Of a DNA stretch of 64,000 nt, positions 1-13,343 are shown in pieces. The notes under the pieces were generated by a model, which was given only the letters and a program-made list of their open reading frames with translations, was not told the origin of the DNA and made no database searches. The number at the start of each line of letters is the position of its first letter. The stretch's first letter is position 1. Origin of the DNA: Aulostomus chinensis (taxonomy: Eukaryota; Chordata; Actinopteri; Syngnathiformes; Aulostomidae). The stretch spans positions 23,492,692 to 23,556,691 of the forward strand of contig JBBMOA010000013.1 in NCBI GenBank assembly GCA_037954235.1. The letters are read 5' to 3'. The position numbers and the translations under genes are program-made.

Positions 1-481
1 TAGTCAGGTTTTAGTTGAGTAAAAGTCTGAGCATTTCAGTCTAAAATGAAATAATAGAGACTGTTTTACTGTAGTTAAGTCGACGTGAGTTCTTCGTGCT
101 GAGCATTAAAATTTCTTAGTGTCTTTTGGGTGTATGAAGCATTATTATTTTAAATTTGTTATTGTCTTCGATACATTGCAGTCAATTGTTTTGTTGTTTG
201 CACTTTTTTATTTCTGATTTTAGAATGTGTTACACTGCAGACTGCGAGAGTGATTTGCTGATTATGAGACTGATAACACGGCTGTATTGTAAACATCTTT
301 GAGCAACTGTTGCACTGTAACGTTTGGTTTCACCTTCAGAGATAATCCTTTTCTGTAGTCTGTAATTTTGAGTGCATCACATTTGTTTATCCTGTGCAAA
401 TACATACAAAAGAATCCTCTAGCACTGTCAAACATCCTCGGCTCCTGGTGTCATGGAAACTGAATTAATTTCATTCTCCAG
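1..481 (+). other. glrb: glrb intron, 3' part
   Basis: Intronic sequence ending in the acceptor AG at 480-481. AT-rich; I see no repeat, gene or motif in it. Confidence 0.75.
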
Positions 482-564
482 GTTGTCCATCACCCTTTCT
501 TGTCCACTGGACCTGACATTGTTCCCTATGGACACACAGAGGTGTAAAATGCAACTTGAAAGCT
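482..564 (+). CDS. glrb: glrb coding exon: start of Cys-loop
   Basis: This 83-nt exon has the length typical of this exon in GABA/glycine receptor genes. Read from the second codon position start (one base plus TTG TCC ATC...), it gives [20 protein letters not shown] and then CKMQLES. This is the conserved Cys-loop signature, with Cys at both ends of the 13-residue loop (C-x13-C). An AG acceptor lies at 480-481 and the donor GTGAGT begins at 565. The exon ends with one base of the next codon (phase 1). Confidence 0.96.
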
Positions 565-1012
565 GTGAGTTTTTCTGAAATGACATCACCTTATATCACC
601 TCAGCAGTTTGCGCATCTTCTTGTTGGTGTTAGGGAGTATTTATGGGTCGGGAATGGATGTTTTATTTATATGAGGTAGTTGTTTTGAGGTAAATTGAGA
701 GCTTTAGAAGCTAATTATAGGGTTTAACAATAAAAAAAGTAGAATACATTCTCAAAGCCAGAGAGCTGAGCTGTTGTATCTTGTTAGGAAGCATTGAAAT
801 CAAATTCAAGCAACACGCTAAATGAGCTAAAGCTTTTCTCCTCTACTGTCACACCCAGCTGCAGTGACATGCAGCTGTCTGCACATTTTTCTACATACAT
901 CTTTGTACTGTAATAGGTGTATTTATGTACAATAACATTTCAACATGCATAACTGTGGTTTCAACACTCCGTATGAGTAATAATGAGACTTTTATGTGCT
1001 TCTCGCATCCAG
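565..1012 (+). other. glrb: glrb intron
   Basis: A 448-nt intron from GTGAGT to an AG at 1011-1012. No embedded element recognised. Confidence 0.85.
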
Positions 1013-1153
1013 TTGGCTACACCACAGACGACCTGCAATTCATGTGGCAGACGGGAGACCCGGTGCAGATGGATGCCATCGCACTGCCGCAGTTTGATAT
1101 CAGACAAGAAGACATTGATTATGGGAATTGCACCAAATATTATGCAGGAACAG
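1013..1153 (+). CDS. glrb: glrb coding exon: ligand-binding domain before M1
   Basis: A 141-nt exon encoding GYTTDDLQFMWQTGDPVQMD, then AIALPQFDIRQEDIDYGNC and TKYYAGTG. This is the beta-strand 8-10 region of the extracellular domain, close to identical to mammalian GLRB. Acceptor AG is at 1011-1012; donor GTATTG begins at 1154. The phase (1 to 1) joins to the GG start of the next exon. The Cys in DYGNC pairs with the Cys in YYTC of the next exon to form the second (loop C) disulfide known for glycine receptors. Confidence 0.96.
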
Positions 1154-3480
<2,327 letters not shown>

Positions 3481-5544
3481 TGAAGGTGTGTCTGATATTG
3501 AGGTTAATCAAGTGTGGAAACTCTTAGCACATCATAGAGAAACTAGGTTTTTGTATGTTCTAGGGATCAGTGACATTAAGGCCCTGCTCATGTCTACCAT
3601 GACTTCATCAATCACTTGGACAGCATGAAGGACTTTGTCTATGAAGGATGAGTCTATGTCCAGTATTGGGTTGTGTGTGATAAATCACTGCATATCACTG
3701 TAATTGACAGATTCGACCCACAGCAGTGGTACTTAATAGGTCAAAGTTATTTCCTGCTGTAGACTGGAAATCCTTCAGAATCTAACCAAGGCCATGCATG
3801 CAAAGACTTAAAGTTATTAGTTGTTGGGAAGATCATGATGTAAACCACAGCTGATAGGTTTCTTCATGTCTGCCCTTGATCTGACAACTTAATGACATTA
3901 AACTACCTAAAAGTGTTTTAATCTACAATATTATGGAACCCAAATCAATTTCCTCAGCTGTAATTTTGCTTATAGGACTTGGATGTGGTGCCTGTATGCC
4001 ACAGATTTGCAGAGCCCTTACTGAAGGTCATCTGCAGCATGAAGTCGAATCCATTTTTAAGCATGTGCGATATAAAGCTTAGATAATGCTTGGAGCCAGC
4101 AAGTGTTGCTCAGGAGCCAACGAGCCAATGATTAATTACGACTGAGCCACATGAGGAGCAGTGCTGTTTTCCAAGCACATAATATGGCTGTGTACATTGA
4201 ACAAAGTCCAGTTGGATTACATGTTCATCAAAGTCTAGAGGAAGACACGAAAAAGGCTCAGAAAGAGTTGGGGGTTTTTTTCTTTTTTTTTTTCTGTGTA
4301 CTCACTGAAAAAATAACTGAAAAGACTCAAGGGGGCCTATCTCCATTTATGGCTCAGGAGTCTTATGTTAGCATTGTCTCACAATCAATTCCTTTTCCTT
4401 CTATGGCATAAAATAATTGCCACACTTAAGGAGCTTTTATGTGTCTGCTGTGAGACTGAAGAGGTTGTTGAGAACATTACGTCATGCCGAGTCTCGGTGG
4501 TATAGTTTATGTCATAATGCTACAACCTCCCAAGCAAAATGTGAGTCTCATGAACCTTTCGTTGAGATTATCTTCGTCAATAATCAAAAATCCCGTTGGC
4601 CTCTGATCAAGGGAACCCATGGCAATGCTAACTTTCAGCTTGTCTTTTATAAATATGCCATCCACGCTGCACATAATTTGTCCATCCTGCCAAAATTTTG
4701 CCATCCTACCTCTCAACTAAGCTTTTCCTCTCAGTGAAACTCTTCATCACATCCTTATAGTTCAACATTTTCTCAATTTCTGTTATTGGCTCAGAATATT
4801 ACAAATTGTATCATTCTAAAATAGTAACTCTCCTCAGTGTCACTTCTGCATGGAGAAATTTAAAGCTTTGCCAAACTAAGCTACTCAGTCTAGCAGGGAG
4901 CTCTGTCCAACTGTTTTACTTTATTTTTACAGTCTCATATTTGAAATATTTTTGTATAACCAGACTTAAATTGTTAACAAAACAGACAAGAAACAGAAAT
5001 TTGATATCCATTTGTCAAAGGCTTCCCCTGGCTTTGGTGTTTATTTTCTATAATATCCAAAAATGTCCTCTGGCAACTTTCATTTGTATGAATAAGAGAA
5101 AGAACGACTGGCTGACCTCCATTTTCACAATATATGTCTCTGTTTTATACATTTTAATTCCCATCCCATGCATGCCAACACTGCACATGACAGAATTGAC
5201 AAACAATGTTCAGAATTCAGAGTTGTGTTTGTTTGCAATATTCCCAGTTCACTCATTACTTTGTACTGCATAATTCAGCCTGCATGTAATATGTCAGTGT
5301 CACTTATTTACAGTATCATACAGCCACCTCTATGTGTGCAGGGTTGCATGGATGAGACAATCCATTGTTATCCCTCTCCAGTCTTCCACTGCCTCCTTTC
5401 TCCATCCTCCCTCCAGTTATTTATCTCCACTTTCATTCCATCATCACTCCAACTCCTCTTGGAAGCGTCCTCTGACTCCTCTCTAAATGGGATCAGTCCA
5501 GGTCAGTCAACACCCAGGTGTGAGACTACTCTCATTTATTGCTC

Positions 5545-5582
5545 TGTGTGTGTGTGTGTGTGTGTGCGTGTGTGTGTGTGTG
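5545..5582. repeat. (TG)n microsatellite
   Basis: About 19 TG dinucleotides with one CG interruption. Apparent reading frames rich in Val/Cys here are repeat artefacts. Confidence 0.95.
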
Positions 5583-6469
5583 CACGTGCATGCACGCAAT
5601 ATACCTGTTCATTTTACAGCAAATGCCCTTTTTGTTTCTTTTCATATACACACATATTTTTTAAGTGGAACAACTGCAATGCTGAAATGTGTTGTATTTT
5701 TCCACGTGATACCAAGGCGAGGTTTATTTTGAACATGCAGCTCAATGAGTCTGTTTAAGAATAATAGGTCCTGAATGACAATGCTTTAAATCTTTCCTAA
5801 GTTCAGTCAGGAAAGTGGAGTTTGATTAGGAATTCCCTTGACAAACCCTTCTATAATGAGGCCTGAAGGCGAACCTCATCAGTCATTGCGATGTATTTAT
5901 CGTCTCTCAAGAGAGGCATTACATTAATGGAAGGGGAGTGTTGCTGTTTAATGGTGGTCGCTGTAAATATATCTGCTGAAACATGTTTTGAGGATGCTGT
6001 TTTGGCCTGCGTTACAGTCGCCACACCTTCCTTGTCTGCACTGCAACTCAATTCCATCCAATCAAACGTAATCGATGCCATCGTTGTGGTCAGAGTAGGA
6101 TTTTTATTATTTTCAGTTGTACCTCATTTGAGATGTATGATGTGCCAGTTGTTCTCACACAGGTGAGTCAGATCAGCTGATGAGGCTGCTCCACTGATAT
6201 TTGCTTCACATCAATTTATCTGTCAGACTGACAGATTATAGCTTAGCTCTGACTTTTAACCATGCTTTCCTGGCTCCAGACATAATTATTGTAGTTTTGT
6301 GTCATGGCAGAAGAAATTCTGAAAAGAATTGGTCTATCAGTGCCAAATCTCAGGTAAAAATATATCAGTGGAATCACACTTTCAGAATGGAAGCATTACA
6401 ACTGTAGAATAAAGGAATATTGATTCATTATTGCATTGAGACAAGTTACATTAACGACTAAGTCCAGCA

Positions 6470-6864
6470 CTCAGGTCTCCTCGCTGGCTTCCTGTCTCTC
6501 AGGAAAAAAAAGCAGCTCTGCTTGTGTACAAGTCTCTTCATGGTCTGGTACCAAAGTACATCTCTGACACGTTAGAGACACATGAACCATCTCGGGTTCT
6601 GAGAACCTCGGGGAGTGGTCCCCTGGTGGTACCCAGAGTCAGGACAAAACACGGTGAGGCTGCATTCCAGTTTCATGCTGCTAAAATCTGGAACAGTCTT
6701 TCAGAGGATGTGAGACAGGCCTCAACCCTGACAACATTTAAATCCAGGCTGAAAAAAATGTTTTATGTAATGATTTTATCTGCCTTCTTGTATTTTTTTC
6801 TGTGAAGCACTTTAAATTACCTCGTGTACGGATTGTGTTTTATAAGTAAACTGGCCTTGCCTTA
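6470..6864 (+). mobile_element. L2/CR1-like LINE 3' end, degraded
   Basis: The reading frame from 6470 to the stop at 6803-6805 gives an RWLPV motif, then VYKSLHGLVPKYISD, EPSRVLRTSG, HGEAAFQFHAAKIWNSL and STLTTFKSRLKKMF. This is the conserved C-terminus found after the reverse transcriptase core in L2-type LINEs of fish. The non-coding end runs through a GCACTTTAAATTACCTCGTG-like stretch into CTTGCCTTGCC-type sequence, as in L2 3' tails. Only the last ~110 codons remain, so this is a typical 5'-truncated dead copy. Rex1 or Maui affiliation is possible; exact family is not determined. Confidence 0.75.
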
Positions 6865-6933
6865 CATTTTCTTAAATATACACACTGCTTCTCACTTTCA
6901 CCTATTGACTGAAGGTTATTTCTCCCTTCACAG

Positions 6934-7226
6934 GCATCTTGTCAGTGCTCTCTCTGTCCTCTGAATGCACGTCCTTGGCTTCAGAGCTGCCCAAGGTGTC
7001 CTACGTAAAGGCCATCGACATCTGGCTTATTGCTTGCCTGCTGTTCGGTTTTGCCTCACTGGTGGAGTACGCCGTGGTTCAAGTCATGCTCAACAGCCCG
7101 AAGCGCATTGAGGCCGAGAAGGCCAAGATAGCGTCCAAGGAGAAGGCAGTAGGAAAGAGCCCTGCCGCTAGGAACAACACGGTCAACGGGACCGGGGGGA
7201 CGCCACTCCATGTCAGCACCTTGCAT
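6934..7226 (+). CDS. glrb: glrb coding exon: M2, M3, start of intracellular loop
   Basis: A 293-nt exon. It completes M2 (ILSVLSLSSECTSLASELPK), encodes M3 (IWLIACLLFGFASLVEYAVV) and the first part of the M3-M4 cytoplasmic loop (QVMLNSPKRIEAEKAKIASK ... NNTVNGTGGTPLHVSTLH). M2 6' is Leu (TTG, 6939-6941), where mammalian GLRB has Phe. The acceptor CAG ends at 6933. The end is set by homology: the next exon must resume at V-x-ETRCKKV, so the donor is CAT|GTCAGT at 7227, a weak site (see findings). Phase in is 1, phase out is 0. Confidence 0.93.
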
Positions 7227-9551
7227 GTCAGTGCATCTGGTTTAATAACTTGCATGTTTGTGTGTGTTGTGTAAGATATATTAATTAACAACTATTATGT
7301 GAACGACCGCTTAACTGTCCATTCAATTGTACCCCCATACTTCCATCCCATCGTCATAAATTCGGTGTCCCAGGAACACCACAAGAGAGTTTCTTAAAAT
7401 TTGGAGGAGCGTCAACTTTGATTAAAGGGGGAACTGATTAGGTTTTATAAACTTTGTGTTCAAGAAGTTCCCATCTTGCTTGATTTATTTCCCTAATGGA
7501 TTAATTGTCTCGGTCAGTCACGGTTCAATACCCAGCCAGGTGGTTCCCCGTCACAGTGAATTTCCTCGTCGTGAGTCTTAATAAAAGAACATCTTATCTT
7601 GATATAATTTGGTCTTTTTAAGAGTAAGATAGACAACAATATATTGCAACTTTGTGATTGGCAGGTTTAATACAGTTGTCAAAGAGATAGACTAAAATGA
7701 AGAATTGAGTTCAAACAATTACAAACAACAATTTAAGTCATAAAATGTGACTAAAACAGATATGCACTTCAGTCAAAAGACTTCGACTAAATCACAATCA
7801 GCTGCCCTAAAAACCAGAGGAGTCAGACTGAGCCTTCCCGCATTAAAGCTGATATTTATTGACTAAATTGGTCTAAAAATCCAGGTAAGGATGACTAAAT
7901 GTTGAAAAAAAGGAAATTTGACACAGGACTCATAGGAAATTTGAAAAATAGCTGTTGTGATTTCAGAGAATCAATCTTTGCCAGCTCCACCCTCTTCCAA
8001 ATAATGTTACTTTTAGTTTAAAAAACAAACAAACAAAAAATGGTAATGCCATAAAATGGCAAATTTGATGCTTCAAAGAACCCACAAACCTATTAAGAGA
8101 TGTCTCGGTGGACACATCCACATCTGTTACACAGCTCTGCTCCCTGCCTAAAAGTGGTCCTGCATGGAGATCTAATCTAAATGCAAAACAGGGAAATCCA
8201 ATCATTAAAGATTGGCATGATCTCTAACGCACACATGCTCACAACTCAGTCAAGACTCAAGGCTGACACTCACTTGCACATCAGTCATGCAATAGGTTGA
8301 ATGGGTCTTCCAATTGTACACCTAATTGAAATTAATTTATCTCTGAGTCTGTGTTAGTCTGGACCACATTTGGTTTGAGAGGATTACATTATTCCATTGT
8401 GGTTTAATGGGTTTCCTTGTCAAAACCGAATCAAAATAATGACGCTTTAATGAGCTTAATGACTTCAGTGAGTAAGCATCCATAGTCTGATTAGATCCTG
8501 TTCACCCCGCAGGCCTGCAGGGAAGATGATGAAAGGGATTTTTTTGGATGATGTTAAACTACATCCTTTAGCAAATTGGTTTTCATAAGCACAGGTTCTC
8601 CTGGCTGTGATATCATAGGCGGTATAGAGGGGTTACATGACCCCAGATGAGAGCAGCTATATTAGGCTACACTCTGGAGCCAATGTAAATCTATTTTGGC
8701 CTCAAAGATCTTTTTTTTATTCTCTTAAAATAACAGTAGTTTCATTTATCACCCTGAGTTCTGTTTGCACTTCAGGATCAAACAACTCTCTCTGTGGATT
8801 TTTTTAAGTGTAGCGTGACATCAGCCATACAACCAAAAGGCAGAACTTGGCTTCTGTCATTCATGTATATTAGATTCATTCTCAGAACAGGTCACAATAA
8901 GGTTCAGGAACAGATACAGAACCTGTTCCTTGTCTGTGGGAAAGACTTATCAGAGATGTGGTGTCACTGTAAAAAAAATCTGCTTAAAGACACAACTTTC
9001 AGGTCTTTTCCAAAATTTGTGTACAATGCAATGATGGATTGACATACTGTTTTTGTGCTTAAATAGATGCAAAGGGAATATATAAATTATTGCAGTGAAA
9101 TGTCTTTAGTCCTGAGGCAAACATTGGTGCTGTCCAAATATTCGCGCTTGACCACACTTGGGTTATCACATGTGCCCATGTGGTTGTACGTCACCTGAGA
9201 GTGAGCACACCCAGGGGTGTAAGCCTCATTGTGTTTCATGACACGTATCTTTTTGTCAAAAACACAAAGGGATGGCACTCATCCTTACATTTTTTTGAAA
9301 TTTGCATCTTATGTTTTATGTTTTTCTGTGTTTACAATTTTCGTCCTCTTATTGTCTGTAATGTTGGTACTCGTACTCAGTCAGTTTGAAGTTCCTTGGG
9401 TCTACTGCCTCAGGGGCTGCCAGCAGTGCTTTTAGACAATTAATCAAATCTATCTCAGTTTATATGCTTTGAAAAAAAGTTTTTTGCAATAAAATACAGC
9501 GGAATTCAATAAGCAGTTCTGTTTTCTCTCATTTTCCTCTCTTGCTACCAG
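7227..9551 (+). other. glrb: glrb intron
   Basis: A 2.3-kb intron within the cytoplasmic-loop coding region. AT-rich. I recognise no element. If retained, translation would add 15 residues and stop at 7272-7274. Confidence 0.8.
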
Positions 9552-9848
9552 GTAGCAGAAACTCGCTGTAAGAAGGTGTGCACCTCCAAATCTGATCTAC
9601 GGACCAACGATTTCAGCATTGTGGGCTCGCTTCCACGGGACTTTGAGCTGTCGAACTTTGACTGCTACGGGAAGCCCATCGAAACTGCCGCCGGTCACGG
9701 CAAATCTCAGGCCAAGAACAGCAAGAAACCCCCTCCTCCGAAACCAGTCATCCCATCGGCTGCCAAAAGAATTGACCTGTACTCACGAGCCCTCTTCCCT
9801 TTCTCATTCCTCTTCTTTAATGTTATTTACTGGTCCATATACTTGTGA
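9552..9848 (+). CDS. glrb: glrb last coding exon: gephyrin-binding loop and M4
   Basis: A 297-nt exon including the TGA stop. It begins VAETRCKKVCTSKSDL, followed by the gephyrin-binding segment (FSIVGSLPRDFELSN, then FDCYGKPIE), a Lys/Pro-rich linker (KKPPPPKP), and M4 (ALFPFSFLFFNVIYWSIYL, end of protein). In mammals the FSIV core with the downstream residues binds the gephyrin E domain and clusters glycine receptors at inhibitory synapses. The core is intact here, so gephyrin anchoring is expected. Acceptor CCAG ends at 9551; the phase is 0. Confidence 0.97.
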   Translation, partial: VAETRCKKVCTSKSDLRTNDFSIVGSLPRDFELSNFDCYGKPIETAAGHGKSQAKNSKKPPPPKPVIPSAAKRIDLYSRALFPFSFLFFNVIYWSIYL

Positions 9849-10128
9849 TCATCTTCTTTCATTATTCCCGAACTCCACTCCTACGACTGCTTTATTGATC
9901 AAATGACATTGTCATCTCCAAAGTGTGAATCTTACCTATATAAAATGATTGCTGAAATGAAGAGAAATCTACTATTTATGATTATTATTATTACATCTAT
10001 CTTTATTTATTTAAAACAGCTAAATGTCAAATTGATATACTGAAATACTCTATCGATAAATAATGGTACTTGAACGTAGTACAGGATTGCAGAGAGCACC
10101 GTTGTGATGACTGATACAGAGCAGAAGA

Positions 10129-10131
<3 letters not shown>

Positions 10132-10159
<28 letters not shown>
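10132..10159. repeat. (AT)n microsatellite
   Basis: Fourteen AT units in the glrb 3' UTR region. Confidence 0.95.
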
Positions 10160-10162
<3 letters not shown>

Positions 10163-10550
10163 CAGAGCATTTGTAAATGATTTTTATTTGATTTATCATT
10201 TTGCTCTTGCCCTGGAGGAGTCTACCAACAGGTTTTTTGAGTTAATGCATATAATTTATGCTTCAACGCAAAGTGTAACATTGTAATTATGTTGCATGTT
10301 TAAAAAAAAATGCATGCATAAGAAGATTAAATATAAATATATGTGAGTACTTACTAGATTTTATTATTCTTAAGATTTGCTATTGACAAGATATGGTTGA
10401 TATGTGAATTCCTGATCCTGTCCAGATGGTCATGTGACACTGCCACTTCTCCAAAAGCTGTAACGTTTTCCACCACCTACCTGTCGTGTGTGTAAATGGG
10501 CCACTAGTGAGCAGTGACCATGTGTTTGTGAAATTTGCAAGCAAAGAAAA

Positions 10551-10556
10551 AATAAA
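10551..10556 (+). terminator. Candidate polyadenylation signal (AATAAA) of glrb
   Basis: Canonical AATAAA about 700 nt after the glrb stop. A weaker variant, ATTAAA, lies at 10326-10331. Either could be used; the choice is an inference. Confidence 0.4.
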
Positions 10557-11434
10557 TAATTAAATGACTTTTCACAGTTTGATGTGATTAAAAATGAACA
10601 CTGATTAGAAATTTAATCATGCTCATTTTTTTGGTCCATAAATAGTGTGACGGCAGGAGCTTAAAATACAAAAGGGAGAAAGTGATTTGTATCTCCAGAG
10701 TTTCGTCTTTGCTCTTCCTCCAACATGCATCCTGCACAGCACAGCTGTTTCCACTGAGGTTTGACCTCTCTTAATCTGCTAAACCAGACATCTATTATTC
10801 ATGCAAACCTGTTTGGAAAAATCACCCCTGACAATCATTTTGAGGCTCCTCATATGAAATCTGTCTGCAGCCTAATGAAGCAAGATAGATGCTGACCTTA
10901 CGTCATAAATACAGGGTCACTGGCTGCTCAGGACAGCAAAATGGGTGGGTTTTTTTGTTTGTTTTTTCTTCTCAAAATCAGACCTTTCCTCATTGATGCC
11001 GTAGTTACAGACCTGGGAAATATTTTTTCTTAGCCCTAAAAACAGAATTGGACTTATGCAATTGAAATACCTTTAAAATCACAAATTAACCTTTTTTTGA
11101 GGGGTTTTTTTGTATTGGTTTTCAGCTCTGCTTGAATCTAAAATGAGAGATTTGGCATCGCAGTGCCCTCCAATGGCCACATTTATATTTATTTAGGTGC
11201 AGAGGAGATCAAATGTTATCAACAGACAAAAACAGATGTTTGGTGTTGGATAAAGTAGCTTATTTTCAAGTCACATGCATTTGGCTCCTTCTTTAAAATA
11301 TACTTGATTTGATCAGATGTTTTGATAAGGTTGTTTGTTAACTGTAGCAAGTAGGTGACACAATAAGCAGCTTAAGAATCCAAGCTGTGTTTGATACATA
11401 CACAGTAGGACAGTAGATACATCGAATGCACTCC

Positions 11435-11435
<1 letters not shown>

Positions 11436-11483
<48 letters not shown>
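11436..11483. repeat. (TG)n microsatellite
   Basis: About 24 uninterrupted TG units. Confidence 0.96.
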
Positions 11484-11484
<1 letters not shown>

Positions 11485-12875
11485 CCATGCTCCACCCTTG
11501 CACCCTGCCAGCAGCACAGTGCAGTAACCTATATCACACTGGGTTCTTTCTAATCCAACATGACCTCTCACCAGGAAGCCACCCAGTCCACCAAGAAAAC
11601 CACCGTGACTGTCAGGCAATGATTAGTGGAGAACCAGTGGGGGAGGAGGTCTTTCATGCTTATTTACTGTGAACACACATTACGATTTATTACGACTTCC
11701 CTGCAAAGGATTAAGAAATATAATTGTTTGGGTTGTTTTTTTTATCAAAATAACATCTGTCTAATCAATTTAAATTAATTGAGTAGATTTATCGTTTTGT
11801 GATGAAGACGTTACGCCACATCACTAGTTTGACTATATTGTGTGTATATATCTTTTGCTGTTTTGTTAGTTGCTGTAATTTTCGCAGTTTTATCTGAAGC
11901 GCTAGACATAATGGGCCTTTTTTCCGAATATTATTTCAGTTCAGCAGCAATTTTCCACTCTCTCACAGGCACGGTGACTGTTTAGAAGGAGAGTTTTGGC
12001 TGTGCTTGAAATGTGGAAGTCTATAAAAAGTGGAGGAGAGGATGCTATTTCTTGTCATGGGTCAAGATGGAGCTCAGTTCCAGCCAGACTGAACCCAATG
12101 TGTGAAATAAGTGTGACTCCGGGTCCCATTATTAGTGTTAGTTCTGCTCAAACGAGAGACAAGATAGAGTGAAGAGAGGCAGATGCGTGAAATGGTGAAG
12201 CTGAAATAACATCACTTCTGAACTGCCTGATGGTGAAGAGAATACAGAGGAGAGGAGAAAGAAAAATGTGGCTGAGGAACAAAAAGAGACACTAGGCTGT
12301 GTGCTCCTGTCCAAATATAGTGTTGTATCTTCAGTTCTAATCAAATTTTCAAGACCTTAAAAACCTCTTTACTCTTTTAAATGCATCTTTTGCCATTGTG
12401 AGACTGATATTTTTGCCTGCATGTGCATGACCATGGGGGTTATGAAATGAGGACTGCATAAGCACTCAGCTCAGCTGGAAATATGAAAAACATTGAGCAG
12501 CAAGTGGTTTGGAAGGATGCATCATTAGGAAGAGATGAGGAAAATAAAAATAGAATACAATTCAGACAGCTGCAAGTACAGTGTTTGTTGATGATATAAA
12601 AAAACTGTGAAAACTGATGTACTGACTTTCATTTGAGCTTGAAAACATCCTTTACGCTGTGCAATTTAAGGATATAACCATGAAGAAAATTTCTAATTGT
12701 GCATGATGACTTTTCACATCCATTATTTTAATTCATCCTTCAGAAAATGTTCCAACTTTTTGTTACTGAGCAATGTCAAAGTGTCCTTGAGTCCCTAGCT
12801 GGTAGCTCTCCATCAGTGGTGGGTGCGGGAATTGGTGAATGAAAGAGGAATAATACAGTCCATTAAGCTTGTTGT

Positions 12876-13343
12876 CAAAGGGACACACCAACTTTTTGGA
12901 ATATACGAATATCTGCCATCCTCCTGAGAACCAGGTAAGGGTATGGATACCCTTCTCTTCTGTGTGTGCATCAAAGTGTTGAGACACAGGGACCAACTGA
13001 CTGCTAGTTAGCTTAGCTTAGCATAACGATGTTCTGGATACCTCTGTCGAAAGTTGCCTGCATTTGTATAGCAAGTTTGTATATGACATTCACTATTAAA
13101 TAACAAGGAGGCTTAAACCAAGGTCCTGAGCCAGACCTATTTGAACCAGAATGCATGCTTTGGAAGCCAAGTGGGCAAGATGGAGCTATGCTACACAGCC
13201 CATCCACTACCCTTCATTTTGTTAAGCTAAGAGGCGGACAGCTGGTCTCAGCACACACAGAGGGAGGGTACCCATCTTCTTATCTGGCTCTGAGATGGAT
13301 GGCGAATCAGTGTATTTTTCAAAAAGCTGATGTTTTCCTTCAG
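12876..13343. mobile_element. Foldback/MITE-like element with long inverted arms
   Basis: The left arm (about 12876-13020) and the reverse complement of the right arm (about 13195-13343) align along most of their length. Examples: CTTTTTGGAATA.TACGAAT opposite CTTTTTGAAAAATACACTGAT; the CTGAGAACCAGGTAAG block opposite CAGAGCCAGATAAG; and a shared GCTTAGCTTAG-type stretch at the inner ends. The middle (about 13020-13195) is single copy. No transposase frame exists, so it would be non-autonomous. Arms differ by roughly 20-30 per cent by eye, implying an old insertion. The exact termini and any target-site duplication are not clear. Confidence 0.6.

Larger units (their letters stand above)
9849..10556 (+). 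other. glrb: glrb 3' UTR (extent uncertain)
   Basis: AU-rich sequence after the stop codon, with an (AT)n tract, an ATTAAA hexamer at 10326-10331 and AATAAA at 10551-10556. The end is inferred from these hexamers only. The true cleavage site cannot be seen without transcript data. Confidence 0.5.

Noticed and set aside
4417..4737. 106-codon open frame in the glrb intron
   Set aside because: No recognised motif; length is within chance expectation for a 3.6-kb intron.
5168..5758. 196-codon open frame across the (TG)n tract
   Set aside because: Low-complexity Val/Cys translation of a microsatellite, with AT-rich flanks and no family resemblance.
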